NCBI GenBank assembly: GCA_012799165.1
Contig: JAAZLU010000182.1
Coordinates: forward strand, 1-14,308
Origin: Clostridiales bacterium
GTDB lineage: Bacteria; Bacillota; Clostridia; Peptostreptococcales; Anaerovoracaceae
Length of the DNA: 14,308 nt
Direction of reading: 5' to 3'
In this document: piece by piece, positions 6,278 through 13,329 of the stretch
Layout: each line of letters begins with the position of its first letter
Position numbering within the stretch: the first letter of the stretch is position 1
Program-made: the position numbers and the translations under genes
The notes under the pieces: generated by a model
The model's input: only the letters and a program-made list of their open reading frames with translations
The model's database searches: none
What the model was told of the DNA's origin: nothing

Positions 6278-7360
6278 ATGGAAAATATAAAAGATAAACT
6301 TAAAAATATAATAGTGGTAATACCTTCTCTCAATCCAGACGAGAAGTTGATGAAGGTAGTTGAAAGCATGATAGCAGCCGGTTTTTCGCGGGTGCTGATC
6401 GTAAATGACGGCTCAGATTCCGAACATCTTAAGCCTTTTGCCGAGGCCAAGGAAACTTCGGGCTGCACCGTGCTGGGCTATGAGGAGAATCGCGGTAAGG
6501 GTCATGCACTCAAGACAGCATTCAGATATATTACGGAGCATGAACCCGGCTGTAGGGGCGTAGTAACTGTGGATGGCGACGGGCAGCACAGCGCCAAAGA
6601 TAGTGTGCTCGTAGCTTCGGATATGATTGATAATCCCGGCTGCGTCGTACTTGGCTGTAGGGATTTCAGTAAGAAGGATGTGCCAACTCACAATATGCTG
6701 GGCAACAGGATAACGAGCCTCATATTCGGGTTGCTGTGCGGCATAAGGCTTTCTGATACCCAGACGGGCCTGCGGGGAATCCCGGGCGAATATCTTGCCG
6801 AGTTTTCCGATATCGAAGGTGAGCGTTTTGAGTACGAGACGAACATGCTCCTGTACATGAAGGAGAATGGGATAGATCTTCTGGAGCGCTCTATAGACAC
6901 CATTTATATCGAGGACAATAAGAGCAGTCATTTCAGAGTATTCAGGGATTCTGCCAAGATTTATAGACCCATACTCAAATTCTCGCTAGGTAGCATTATG
7001 TCGATGCTGATAGACCTGAGTCTCTTTACGATTTTTTGCCGTATATTCTCTTATTTGCCGGACACGCAGGAGATATTCGTGGCGACCTTCGGTGCCAGGA
7101 TTGTATCGTCGCTATTTAACTATTTTTATAATCGCAATGCCGTCTTTAAGAGCGAAGGCTCCGATAGAGGCAGTATGCTTCGCTACTATATGCTGGCGGC
7201 CATGCAGCTGACTGCTTCTTGGCTCGGCGTTTCGGCTCTCAGCACCCTATTTAAAGCCGTGGGTTTTGCTAAAACGGCAATCAAAGTCCTGGTAGATATC
7301 ACACTTTTTTTAATAAGCTTTCAGATACAGAGGGAATGGGTATTCAAAAAAGAAAAATGA
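6278..7360 (+). CDS. GT2 glycosyltransferase fused to a GtrA domain
   Basis: The 360-residue protein joins two domains. Residues about 10-215 form a GT-A fold family 2 transferase: VVIPSLNP at the first strand, IVNDGSD, the metal/nucleotide DxD in TVDGDGQH (D99/D101), and the DTQTGLRGIP element typical of polyprenyl-phosphate glycosyltransferases. Residues about 233-356 form a GtrA domain with four membrane helices, ending REWVFKKEK. By family knowledge the first domain transfers a sugar from a nucleotide donor to a lipid phosphate, and GtrA proteins are thought to move lipid-linked sugar across the membrane; the sugar is unknown. It starts 24 bp after the PIG-L frame with only a weak AAG ahead of ATG 6278, so its translation may depend on coupling. 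It is the last gene of the 4305-7360 operon. Confidence 0.88.
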   Translation: MENIKDKLKNIIVVIPSLNPDEKLMKVVESMIAAGFSRVLIVNDGSDSEHLKPFAEAKETSGCTVLGYEENRGKGHALKTAFRYITEHEPGCRGVVTVDGDGQHSAKDSVLVASDMIDNPGCVVLGCRDFSKKDVPTHNMLGNRITSLIFGLLCGIRLSDTQTGLRGIPGEYLAEFSDIEGERFEYETNMLLYMKENGIDLLERSIDTIYIEDNKSSHFRVFRDSAKIYRPILKFSLGSIMSMLIDLSLFTIFCRIFSYLPDTQEIFVATFGARIVSSLFNYFYNRNAVFKSEGSDRGSMLRYYMLAAMQLTASWLGVSALSTLFKAVGFAKTAIKVLVDITLFLISFQIQREWVFKKEK

Positions 7361-7362
7361 TG

Positions 7363-7384
7363 TCCGAAGCGTCGGATTTTCTTG
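7363..7384 (+). terminator. Weak intrinsic terminator of the envelope operon
   Basis: TCCGA (7363-7367), loop AGCG, TCGGA (7372-7376) is followed by TTTTCTT. The 5-bp stem is short but its position immediately after the TGA at 7358-7360 and before the tRNA promoter fits a terminator. Confidence 0.45.
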
Positions 7385-7410
7385 ACAGCCTCATTTTTAA
7401 ATGCTAACAT
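7382..7410 (+). promoter_or_regulatory. Promoter of the tRNA operon
   Basis: A consensus TTGACA (7382-7387), exactly 17 bp, and TAACAT (7405-7410) place the start about 7417, some 22 bases before mature tRNA-Met. Its -35 overlaps the end of the T-run of the preceding terminator. Confidence 0.75.
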
Positions 7411-7438
7411 CTTCTTTGCAGCGTCGAGCTGAATGCGT

Positions 7439-7515
7439 GGCGGGATAGCTCAGTTGGCTAGAGCACTCGGTTCATACCCGTGGTGTCGGGGGTTCAAATC
7501 CCTCTCCCGCTACCA
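7439..7515 (+). tRNA. tRNA-Met (anticodon CAT), elongator type, CCA encoded
   Basis: Acceptor GGCGGGA pairs with TCCCGCT (first pair G-U), D arm GCTC/GAGC, anticodon loop TTCATAC reads CAT, T loop TTCAAAT, then A and encoded CCA (7513-7515). The anticodon stem CTCGG/CCGTG has a U-U mismatch at its second pair. The G1-U72 start differs from the unpaired C1-A72 of initiator tRNA and the body matches clostridial elongator Met tRNAs; tRNA-Ile2 with lysidine-modified CAT is the alternative and cannot be excluded by eye. Confidence 0.88.
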
Positions 7516-7533
7516 CCTTTTTTAACGATATAC

Positions 7534-7610
7534 GGTGGGTGTAGTCAAGCGGTCAAGACACTGGGTTGTGGCTCCAGTATGCGTGAGTTCGAATCTCATC
7601 ACCCACCCCA
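7534..7610 (+). tRNA. tRNA-His (anticodon GTG), CCA encoded
   Basis: An extra 5' G at 7534 (G-1) faces C73 at 7607, the hallmark of histidine tRNA. The acceptor GTGGGTG/CACCCAC, anticodon stem CTGGG/TCCAG around loop TTGTGGC (anticodon GTG) and T arm GTGAG/CTCAT are all sound. CCA is at 7608-7610. Confidence 0.95.
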
Positions 7611-7662
7611 ACACTTATTTGGCAGAGCCTTCTCAAAAGGATCTAAAAGCGGTATAGTGTTG
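7609..7662 (+). other. tRNA-His/tRNA-Gln spacer with inverted repeat and possible internal promoter
   Basis: CAACACT (7609-7615) and AGTGTTG (7656-7662) form a 7-bp inverted repeat across the spacer. The spacer also holds TTCTCA (7630-7635), 17 bp, TATAGT (7653-7658), a plausible second promoter for the Gln and Cys tRNAs. The two features overlap and either could be chance. Confidence 0.3.
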
Positions 7663-7676
7663 TGAAGATAAGACGT

Positions 7677-7751
7677 TGGGGTATCGCCAAGCGGTAAGGC
7701 AACGGGTTCTGATTCCGTCATGCGAAGGTTCGAATCCTTCTACCCTAGCCA
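7677..7751 (+). tRNA. tRNA-Gln (anticodon CTG), CCA encoded
   Basis: Acceptor TGGGGTA/TACCCTA begins with the U1-A72 pair typical of glutamine tRNAs. The anticodon stem ACGGG/TCCGT surrounds loop TTCTGAT (CTG, reading CAG codons). T arm GAAGG/CCTTC is perfect; discriminator G 7748 and CCA 7749-7751 follow. Confidence 0.93.
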
Positions 7752-7757
7752 AGATCA

Positions 7758-7781
7758 GGGGCCGGCCTCGTGGCCGGCTCC
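7758..7781 (+). other. GC-rich hairpin between tRNA-Gln and tRNA-Cys
   Basis: GGGGCCGGCC (7758-7767), loop TCGT, GGCCGGCTCC (7772-7781) forms a 10-bp stem with one G-U pair. No U-tract follows and tRNA-Cys begins eight bases later, so it is more likely a processing or spacer structure than a terminator. Confidence 0.6.
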
Positions 7782-7789
7782 GCCTGAAT

Positions 7790-7863
7790 GGTAGCATAGC
7801 CAAGTGGTAAGGCATGGGTCTGCAAAACCCTGATCCCCGGTTCAAATCCGGGTGCTACCTCCA
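7790..7863 (+). tRNA. tRNA-Cys (anticodon GCA), CCA encoded
   Basis: Acceptor GGTAGCA/TGCTACC, D arm GCC/GGC, anticodon loop CTGCAAA (GCA), T arm CCCGG/CCGGG with TTCAAAT, discriminator T 7860, and CCA at 7861-7863. The first pair of the anticodon stem (TGGGT/ACCCT) is a U-U mismatch. Confidence 0.93.
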
Positions 7864-7864
7864 G

Positions 7865-7900
7865 AAAAACTGCCCGATTCGGTCGGGCAGTTTTTTGTTT
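7865..7900 (+). terminator. Intrinsic terminator of the tRNA operon
   Basis: CTGCCCGA (7870-7877), loop TTCGG, TCGGGCAG (7883-7890), then TTTTTTGTTTT. The A-run before and T-run after extend the stem. It is a textbook terminator two bases after the CCA of tRNA-Cys. Confidence 0.95.
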
Positions 7901-8133
7901 TAAAATTCCGCTTATCAAGGTTTTTGGAAATGTTAAATAAAAGTAAAGTCGCTAAATTTCGTTCTTTTTCTGTTAAAATTATCTACATAATGAATCCGCC
8001 CGCAACCAGCTACCGATGCGGAGCGCTTATATGTTAAAATAAAAAAGTAAAGAAAATACGATGGAAAGTAAAAGCCCGAACTGCTTTGCAGAACGGAGAT
8101 ATCTTAAAAACATGTGTAGGAAAGGAGACAGAA
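7901..8133 (+). promoter_or_regulatory. AT-rich intergenic leader before the DJ-1/metallohydrolase operon
   Basis: No gene is seen here. The sequence TGTTAAAAT, an extended -10-like element (TGnTAAAAT), occurs at 7971-7979 and again at 8032-8040; neither has a good -35 at 17 bp. AAGTAAAG also occurs twice. The promoter of the downstream operon is presumably in this stretch but cannot be fixed by eye. Confidence 0.3.
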
Positions 8134-8715
8134 ATGAAGAAGCACAGCTTGGTTTTTCTCGCAGACGGATTTGAAGAGGTGGAGGCTATAACTGTAATAG
8201 ATTATCTTCGCCGCGCAGGCATAGATGTGAAAATATGTTCCATACAGGGACGCGAGATGGTAAAGGGGGCTCATAATATTTCAGTTAAGGCTGATTGCCT
8301 GATCGAGGATTTGACAGCGAGTCAAGCATACGACGCCGTAATTTTGCCCGGCGGACTTCCCGGGGCCTATAATCTTAGAGACGATGGACGGGTTATCGAA
8401 CTGATTCAGACTCAGATCGAAAACGGAAGACTTGTGGCCGCAATATGCGCTGCTCCCGTAATTCTGGAGAGGGCGGGGCTGACGAAGGGTCGCAAGGGCA
8501 CTTCTTATCCGGGTTTCGGCGGCGATCTAGGCTTTGACGAGTACAGCGAGGCGATCTGCGTGCGAGACGGTAATATCATCACTGCGCGCGGACCGGCGAC
8601 TGCAGTCTATTTTGCCCTCGAGATTATCGACTATCTGCTGGGCGCGGAAGCCGTGGCCGAGATTAGGGACGATATACTTCTGGATCTTGTCGAGGAGGAA
8701 GCTTGCTCGAATTGA
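8134..8715 (+). CDS. DJ-1/PfpI family protein
   Basis: The 193-residue protein aligns by motif with the DJ-1 subfamily of the class I glutamine amidotransferase-like fold. The N-terminal FLADGFEEVEA holds the acidic partner (E17, equivalent to human DJ-1 Glu18), ILPGGLPGA is the oxyanion-region loop, and VAAICAAP carries the nucleophilic elbow cysteine C105. PGFGGDLG and ARGPATAVYFAL complete the family pattern. Family members have been linked to oxidative or carbonyl stress, with glyoxalase or deglycase activity reported and debated, so no reaction is assigned. The start ATG 8134 has AAAGGAGA six bases ahead. The metallohydrolase gene begins 43 bp downstream and shares the terminator at 9592-9619, so the two form an operon. 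Confidence 0.92.
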   Translation: MKKHSLVFLADGFEEVEAITVIDYLRRAGIDVKICSIQGREMVKGAHNISVKADCLIEDLTASQAYDAVILPGGLPGAYNLRDDGRVIELIQTQIENGRLVAAICAAPVILERAGLTKGRKGTSYPGFGGDLGFDEYSEAICVRDGNIITARGPATAVYFALEIIDYLLGAEAVAEIRDDILLDLVEEEACSN

Positions 8716-8758
8716 AGCCGGAAATAGAATGTGCTTAATCAGGAGGAGGAATAAATCG

Positions 8759-9586
8759 ATGGTAATTAAGGTGTTGGTCGAGAACATGTCGATCTCGGAG
8801 GATTTGGGCAGCGAGCACGGTTTAAGTCTATATATCGAAGCGAACGGACGCAAAATATTGTTCGATACGGGTGCGAGTGAAATGTACCTTGAGAATGCAA
8901 AGAAAATGGACGTAGATATATCAGCTGTCGAGCTTCTGGTGATTTCACACGGGCATTACGACCACGGAGGGGGGCTCAATTCATTTTTAAGTCAGAATGA
9001 TAAGGCCGAAATGTTTCTGAGCACCGAGGCTTTCGAGACATTCTATTATTCTCTGCATCCGGGCGATGATTTGAGGTACATAGGCATCGATCAGAAGCTG
9101 AAGGATAATGACAGGATAAGCTTTGTGTCGGATTATCTTCTCATCGGCGAGGGGCTCGAGATATTTTCAAATGTTGCTCAAACAGAAGCCCTTCCGCGAC
9201 CGAACAAGGGCATCTTTATAGAGAAGGATGGACAGCTTCTTCCGGATATCTTTGCTCACGAGCAGAACCTGATAATAGAGGAGGGTGGAAAAAGCGTCTT
9301 GCTTACGGGTTGCGCTCACAACGGCATCGTGAATATCGTGGAGCATTTCCGGAGCATTAAGGGTTGCATGCCCGATTATGTAATAGGAGGATTCCATTTG
9401 GCTGGCAATTCGCCGGATGAGGACGAATATGCGGAGACGATAGACAAAATTGCCGAGTACCTGTTGGCCACCGGTGCAAAATGTTACACCGGCCACTGCA
9501 CGGGGATGAGGCCTTATAAGAAGCTCAAGGCTCTTATGGGGGACAGATTAGAGTATTTGGCTACAGGATCTGAAATAAGAATATAA
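8759..9586 (+). CDS. MBL-fold metallohydrolase, COG1237 (dihydropterin-ribofuranosyl-aminobenzene phosphate synthase-like)
   Basis: The 275-residue product contains the metallo-beta-lactamase metal motif SHGHYDHGGG (H64, H66, D68, H69), preceded by ILFDTGAS and followed by LLTGCAHNGIVN and GGFHLAG, which supply later metal ligands. The N-terminal pattern VLVEN..IS..L..EHGLSLYIE is that of COG1237, whose archaeal member was described as a synthase in methanopterin formation; bacterial members lack that pathway and their substrate is generally unknown. The start is ATG 8759 behind the strong AGGAGGAGG (8741-8749); the frame is open further upstream into the DJ-1 gene, but that part overlaps it and is not coding. 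It is soluble and cytoplasmic and is the last gene of its operon. Confidence 0.9.
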   Translation: MVIKVLVENMSISEDLGSEHGLSLYIEANGRKILFDTGASEMYLENAKKMDVDISAVELLVISHGHYDHGGGLNSFLSQNDKAEMFLSTEAFETFYYSLHPGDDLRYIGIDQKLKDNDRISFVSDYLLIGEGLEIFSNVAQTEALPRPNKGIFIEKDGQLLPDIFAHEQNLIIEEGGKSVLLTGCAHNGIVNIVEHFRSIKGCMPDYVIGGFHLAGNSPDEDEYAETIDKIAEYLLATGAKCYTGHCTGMRPYKKLKALMGDRLEYLATGSEIRI

Positions 9587-9591
9587 CGAAT

Positions 9592-9619
9592 GGGCGGGCT
9601 CATCTGGCCCGCCCGTTTT
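9592..9619 (+). terminator. Intrinsic terminator of the DJ-1/metallohydrolase operon
   Basis: GGGCGGGC (9592-9599), 7-nt loop, GCCCGCCC (9607-9614), then GTTTTAG. It lies six bases after the TAA of the metallohydrolase and eight bases before the converging carbonic anhydrase stop, so it may serve both directions. Confidence 0.85.
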
Positions 9620-9626
9620 AGTTTGT

Positions 9627-10310
9627 TTAATTTTCCGCTTGTGTGTTTTCCTCTTCGGCGGCAAGGGCCAGCCTTCGGGCTTCTGTTATTTCGTTTATCA
9701 TATCCGAAAAGACGCTGTCGTAGTCGTATACGGATATGGCTCCACTACCTATGTCGTAATAATAAGCTTGAAGATTCAATTTGCCCGATTTGAATCTATC
9801 CTTAACAAAGTCGTAGGTCATCAGATTGTCCAGCTGCTGAACCGCGTTCAGCTTCTCGAGCATCACTAGTTTGTCCTTCTCCTTCATATCCGGATATTTA
9901 GAATCTATGTAATCGGATATGGTGACGCTCTGAGCCAACCACTCACCCGTATAGGGAAGTTTCTTGCTGTATGTCTTGAGCTTTCTGATTGCGGCACAGC
10001 CTCCGCATTTGGAGTGACCGCAGACTACTATATTTTTAACCTTCAAGACTTTAACGGCATATTCGATGGCCGAGACCGCGGAAGGATGAGTTCCCGGCTC
10101 TTCCTCTCTGGGCACGATATTCGCGATATTTCTCATCTGGAAAATTTCGCCGGGCTCTGCTTGAAACAGAGTTTCCGCATCCACTCTCGAATCCGAGCAA
10201 CCTATAAACAAGGTGTGAGGTCTCTGCCTTTTTTCCAGCTTGCTGTAAAAATCTTTGTTGAATTCGTACTCCAACTCTTTAAACTTTTCAATTCTTTCTT
10301 TTAAATTCAC
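9627..10310 (-). CDS. Beta-class carbonic anhydrase
   Basis: The 227-residue protein has the zinc site of beta carbonic anhydrases: CSDSR (C38 with the D40/R42 catalytic dyad) and GHSKCGG (H99, C102). The segment GEIFQMRNIANIVP between them is also conserved. It interconverts CO2 and bicarbonate in the cytoplasm, probably to supply bicarbonate for carboxylations or pH balance. The length is normal, and the C-terminus ends in an acidic and Gln-rich tail (LAAEEENTQAEN). The start is GTG 10310, with AGGGGG about six bases upstream; no better start is seen. An M20D gene ends 114 bp upstream on the same strand, so shared transcription is possible, although no promoter or terminator between them is clear. 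Confidence 0.94.
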   Translation of the reverse strand: MNLKERIEKFKELEYEFNKDFYSKLEKRQRPHTLFIGCSDSRVDAETLFQAEPGEIFQMRNIANIVPREEEPGTHPSAVSAIEYAVKVLKVKNIVVCGHSKCGGCAAIRKLKTYSKKLPYTGEWLAQSVTISDYIDSKYPDMKEKDKLVMLEKLNAVQQLDNLMTYDFVKDRFKSGKLNLQAYYYDIGSGAISVYDYDSVFSDMINEITEARRLALAAEEENTQAEN

Positions 10311-10424
10311 AATTTACCCCCTAGATCGGCATTAAGATCAATCTTTGCTATAGTTGTCCACCTCGATATTGCAATCGCGGTGCGTATCCTCAAAGTGCAA
10401 TAAATTTGTTTCTTTGTATAAAAT

Positions 10425-11600
10425 TTAAGCGTGTTCGCAGAGCCATTTGCTCGCAAGATGGCTCAGGAGGGCGCTGCCGACGGGAAGAGCCTCCTCGTCG
10501 AATACGACTTTCGGATTGTGCAGAAGGTTGTTTTTCAGCCCTTCAGGTTTGCTGCCGAGGAAGAACATTACGGTTGGAATCTCACGCGCTATATAACCGA
10601 AGTCGTCCGAGGCGGATATGCGGAAATTTGGATCCGTCTCGAATTGCATGCCGAAATCCTCTAAATATTCTGTAACTTTATCTACCATCTCCTCGTTATT
10701 AACGATGGTTGGAGCGCTCTGAGCAATCTCGAAACTCGCCTTTGCGCCGAAGAGCGTCGCCTGTTGCTGCGCGATTTCTTCTATCCGCTTTACGACATAG
10801 TCGCGAATCTGCGGATTGTAAGTCCTCATGGTTCCGCGAAGCTCAACGCTGTCCGGGATTATGTTAAAGGATGAGCCCGAGGAGATGCTGCATATGCTCA
10901 TAGCCAGATATTCCGAGGCCGCAATTTCGCGTATGCGCATTGCCGCTATCGCGTTGTAGATTTGAACCGCGACATTCAGCGGGTCGATGGAACTCTGCGG
11001 GCTGCTGCCGTGACTGCCGCGTCCCGCTATCTTTATAAGGTAGTTGTCCGCCGAGGTAGTAAATGATCCTTTAGAGTAGAAAAGATTCCCGACTTCCGAC
11101 GAGGCATCCACATGCAGGTCTAAAGCCGCATCCGGTTTGGGATTTTCCAAAATACCCGCCTCTATCATGGCTTTGGCACCTTCGAATGTTTCTTCTCCGG
11201 GCTGCCACATCAGTTTGACCCGCCCGCACAACTCGTCCTTATGCTTGTTCAGCAATATGGCGACACCAAGGAGTATGGCCGTATGCATGTCGTGACCGCA
11301 ACCGTGCATCTTACCCGGAAACTCCGAAGAAAACTCCTCTCCGGAATCCTCCTGAATGGGGAGAGCATCCATATCCGCCCTGATGAGCAGGGTCTTTCCG
11401 GGCTTTCCGCCTTCTATGAGGGCGGAAACTCCGCAGTCTATGGGCTTTTCTGCTTTAATTCCGTGTTTTTCCAACTGCTCGACGACGAAGGCCGTCGTGA
11501 TAGGTAAGTCCATACCGACTTCGGGCTTTCTGTGGATTTCGCGCCTGAAATGAGAAAGCTTCTCGCGTATCGCCATGGCTTCTTTAAGATAATTTGTCAT
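10425..11600 (-). CDS. M20D metallopeptidase / N-acyl amino acid amidohydrolase
   Basis: The 391-residue protein is a full-length member of the M20D group (IAA-amino acid, hippurate and N-acyl-amino acid hydrolases). Metal ligands and catalytic residues are visible in order: MHGCGHDMHTA (C101, H103), PGEE (E136/E137), LHVD (H163) and, near the C-terminus, LLHNPK (H361). FRREIHRKPEVG at the N-terminus and GRGSHGSSP starting the dimerisation domain are standard. It hydrolyses an amide bond between an acyl or aryl group and an amino acid; the substrate is not determined. In many relatives the dimerisation-domain motif is GxGGHAAxP; here HGSSP replaces HAAxP. The start ATG has GAGAGGTGG immediately upstream. 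It is transcribed away from the permease genes at 11896. Confidence 0.92.
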   Translation of the reverse strand: MTNYLKEAMAIREKLSHFRREIHRKPEVGMDLPITTAFVVEQLEKHGIKAEKPIDCGVSALIEGGKPGKTLLIRADMDALPIQEDSGEEFSSEFPGKMHGCGHDMHTAILLGVAILLNKHKDELCGRVKLMWQPGEETFEGAKAMIEAGILENPKPDAALDLHVDASSEVGNLFYSKGSFTTSADNYLIKIAGRGSHGSSPQSSIDPLNVAVQIYNAIAAMRIREIAASEYLAMSICSISSGSSFNIIPDSVELRGTMRTYNPQIRDYVVKRIEEIAQQQATLFGAKASFEIAQSAPTIVNNEEMVDKVTEYLEDFGMQFETDPNFRISASDDFGYIAREIPTVMFFLGSKPEGLKNNLLHNPKVVFDEEALPVGSALLSHLASKWLCEHA

Positions 11601-11895
11601 ATTCCACCTCTCTTGCTTTTGCCGAATTTACTTATGGAATATATTTTTTGTCCAAAAATAATTGTGCAAATTCAAAATTATGTATAATTATGCTAACAAA
11701 CGAGAGGGGTTTTTGTCAATTAAAAGGTATATCCTCTTTAGAATTTCGTTTTTGTGCCAGCAATACATGTTTCTCTGATTAATTTTTGTTTATTTCGCAT
11801 TACTTACTTGCTTTATTTGAAATGTGGTTGTATAATTTTTTTAGCAACCCACCAAAGACGGGTTAAATGTAGTGTATGGAAAGGAGAGGTTGAAA
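11601..11895. promoter_or_regulatory. Divergent intergenic region between the M20D gene and the permease operon
   Basis: No coding frame is convincing in this very A/T-rich stretch. On the plus side it holds the promoter at 11808-11836. On the minus side a TTGCAC and a TATATT lie upstream of the M20D gene but with poor spacing, so that promoter is not assigned. Short interrupted inverted repeats around 11697-11755 (GAGG with CCTC, AACGA with TCGTT) could be part of a regulator site. Confidence 0.4.
11808..11836 (+). promoter_or_regulatory. Promoter of the DUF5058/permease/M20 operon
   Basis: TTGCTT (11808-11813), a 17-bp spacer and a consensus TATAAT (11831-11836) put the start near 11843. 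The leader of about 50 bases contains AACCC (11846-11850) and GGGTT (11860-11864), a small hairpin just ahead of the AAGGAGAGG ribosome site. Confidence 0.7.
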
Positions 11896-12600
11896 ATGGA
11901 TTATTTAAAAATTGCAAACAGTGGTTGGATGTGGTTTGCAGTTGCAATTCCAATGGTTGTGTTAGCGGCCCAAGTAGTGTTGCTACTTCGTAAATCTTTA
12001 AAAGATGGTAAACGCATGGGCATCAAAAATGAACAAATCAAAAGCTCAGTTACAGCGAGCGCCACCGCTGCATTAGGACCTTCTGTCTCAATTCTTGTAG
12101 GATTAATTTCGTTAATGGTTATGATGGGTGCTCCAATTGCATGGTACAGGCTATCCTACATAGGTGCGGTAATGTATGAAATGACTGCTGCAGATGTGGG
12201 CGCACAAGCAATGGGAATACCTTTTGAGCAATCTTCTATGACTGCCGAGGCTTTTGCTAATGGTGTCTGGGCAATGATTTTGGGAAGTATCGGTTGGATT
12301 ATAGTTTCGGGTCTTTTTACCCACAAGATAGACAGTCTAAGGGTTAAAATATCTGGCGGGAATCCAAAAACCCTTTCTATTATCACAGCGGCTGCTACCC
12401 TTGGGGTTTATGTCAGTTTAACATTCAATCGTATGTGGCCTATTACATCGACAAATAAGTCAATATTTGCGGTTATCGGTGGCGCGTTAACTATGTTTCT
12501 TTTGACTGTTTGGAATAAGAAACGACAGAAGAAATGGGTCTCAACCTGGGGCTCTACAATTGCAATGATTGTAGGCGTCGCCTTTGCAATGATCTTTTAA
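11896..12600 (+). CDS. DUF5058 family integral membrane protein (putative permease subunit)
   Basis: The 234-residue protein has about six hydrophobic helices (WMWFAVAIPMVVLAAQVV, SVSILVGLISLMVMMG, VWAMILGSIGWIIVSGLF, IITAAATLGVYVSLTF, IFAVIGGALTMFLLTVW, IAMIVGVAFAMIF). The opening MDYLKIANSGWMW and the segments LGPSVSILVGLISL and APIAWYRLSYIGAVMYEM match my recollection of DUF5058 proteins, which occur next to a second membrane protein and an M20 peptidase in Bacillota. Transport is inferred from that context only. The start is ATG 11896, six bases after AAGGAGAGG; an in-frame ATG/GTG region at 11872 lies before that site. The next gene follows after 15 bp. Confidence 0.85.
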   Translation: MDYLKIANSGWMWFAVAIPMVVLAAQVVLLLRKSLKDGKRMGIKNEQIKSSVTASATAALGPSVSILVGLISLMVMMGAPIAWYRLSYIGAVMYEMTAADVGAQAMGIPFEQSSMTAEAFANGVWAMILGSIGWIIVSGLFTHKIDSLRVKISGGNPKTLSIITAAATLGVYVSLTFNRMWPITSTNKSIFAVIGGALTMFLLTVWNKKRQKKWVSTWGSTIAMIVGVAFAMIF

Positions 12601-12615
12601 AGGAGGAAATGTGCT

Positions 12616-13329
12616 ATGAACGAGAATAATGCGTCTAGACAAGATGTTCAAGAAATTTATGATAAGGAATATATCCCCTATAGTGTAAAATGGGGTCGAT
12701 TGACAAGTTTAGTTGGGGTGGTAGCCAGTTTTGCTCCGGTGGTTGTATTGCTAGTTGTTTTTAAGGTGATGCCTCCTATTGATGCAATTATTACTGCGGC
12801 AACTATTCGAATAAGTGCTTGTTTTGTGTACTATTTCATTGAGCCAATCTCATTTCAACCGGTTTTAGGTATACCAGGCACATATATGGCATTTTTGTCC
12901 GGAAATATTTCAAATCTCCGAGTTCCTTGCTCATCGGTTGCGCAAAATGCAGCCGGAGTCAAGGAGGGGACTCCGGAAGGAGCTGTTATATCTACAATAG
13001 GAGTTGCGGTGTCGGTAGTTGTAAATTTAGCAATACTGACAATAGGTGTGCTTTTAGGTGCGCAAATTTTGAAGTTAATACCTCAATCCTTAATTAATGC
13101 CTTAGTGTTTCTGGTTCCGGCATTATACGGTGCAATGCTGATACAAATGGTTCTTTATTCTCCTAAGATGGCGATCGTAACAGTTCCATTAGGAGTTATC
13201 GCTTTGTTGATAAGCAAGATTACAAAGATTTATGATAGTTCGGTTGCTATATTAATTTCTGTTTTCGGTGCGATTATTTTAGGTAGACTCTTACAAAATA
13301 CGAGGTGGTTCAGTGATGAAGAAGCATGA
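12616..13329 (+). CDS. Integral membrane protein, probable partner of the DUF5058 protein
   Basis: The 237-residue protein has a short acidic soluble N-terminus, then roughly six to seven hydrophobic segments (LTSLVGVVASFAPVVVLLVVF, IGVAVSVVVNLAILTIGVLLG, LINALVFLVPALYGAMLI, IVTVPLGVIALLIS, VAILISVFGAIILGRLL). Between the second and third lies a less hydrophobic, probably functional loop, GIPGTYMAFLSGNISNLRVP followed by CSSVAQNAAGVKEGTPEG. The ribosome site AAAGGAGG lies at 12599-12606, overlapping the previous stop. The gene overlaps the M20 gene by 14 bp. I do not recognise a named family with certainty; a two-subunit secondary transporter with the DUF5058 protein is the most economical reading. 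Confidence 0.82.
   Translation: MNENNASRQDVQEIYDKEYIPYSVKWGRLTSLVGVVASFAPVVVLLVVFKVMPPIDAIITAATIRISACFVYYFIEPISFQPVLGIPGTYMAFLSGNISNLRVPCSSVAQNAAGVKEGTPEGAVISTIGVAVSVVVNLAILTIGVLLGAQILKLIPQSLINALVFLVPALYGAMLIQMVLYSPKMAIVTVPLGVIALLISKITKIYDSSVAILISVFGAIILGRLLQNTRWFSDEEA

Noticed and set aside
7439..7515. Initiator tRNA-fMet
   Set aside because: The first acceptor pair is G-U rather than the unpaired C-A of initiators, and the anticodon stem lacks the three consecutive G-C pairs in the initiator arrangement.
7633..7845. Minus-strand open frame of 70 codons across tRNA-Gln and tRNA-Cys
   Set aside because: It runs antisense through two well-formed tRNAs and their spacer hairpin.
8534..8758. 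N-terminal extension of the metallohydrolase into the DJ-1 gene
   Set aside because: The strong AGGAGGAGG at 8741-8749 sets ATG 8759, and the family begins at this point; the upstream part overlaps conserved DJ-1 sequence.
11837..11895. Riboswitch or T-box in the leader of the DUF5058 operon
   Set aside because: The leader is only about 50 bases and shows just a 5-bp hairpin; no T-box core or known riboswitch motif is present.
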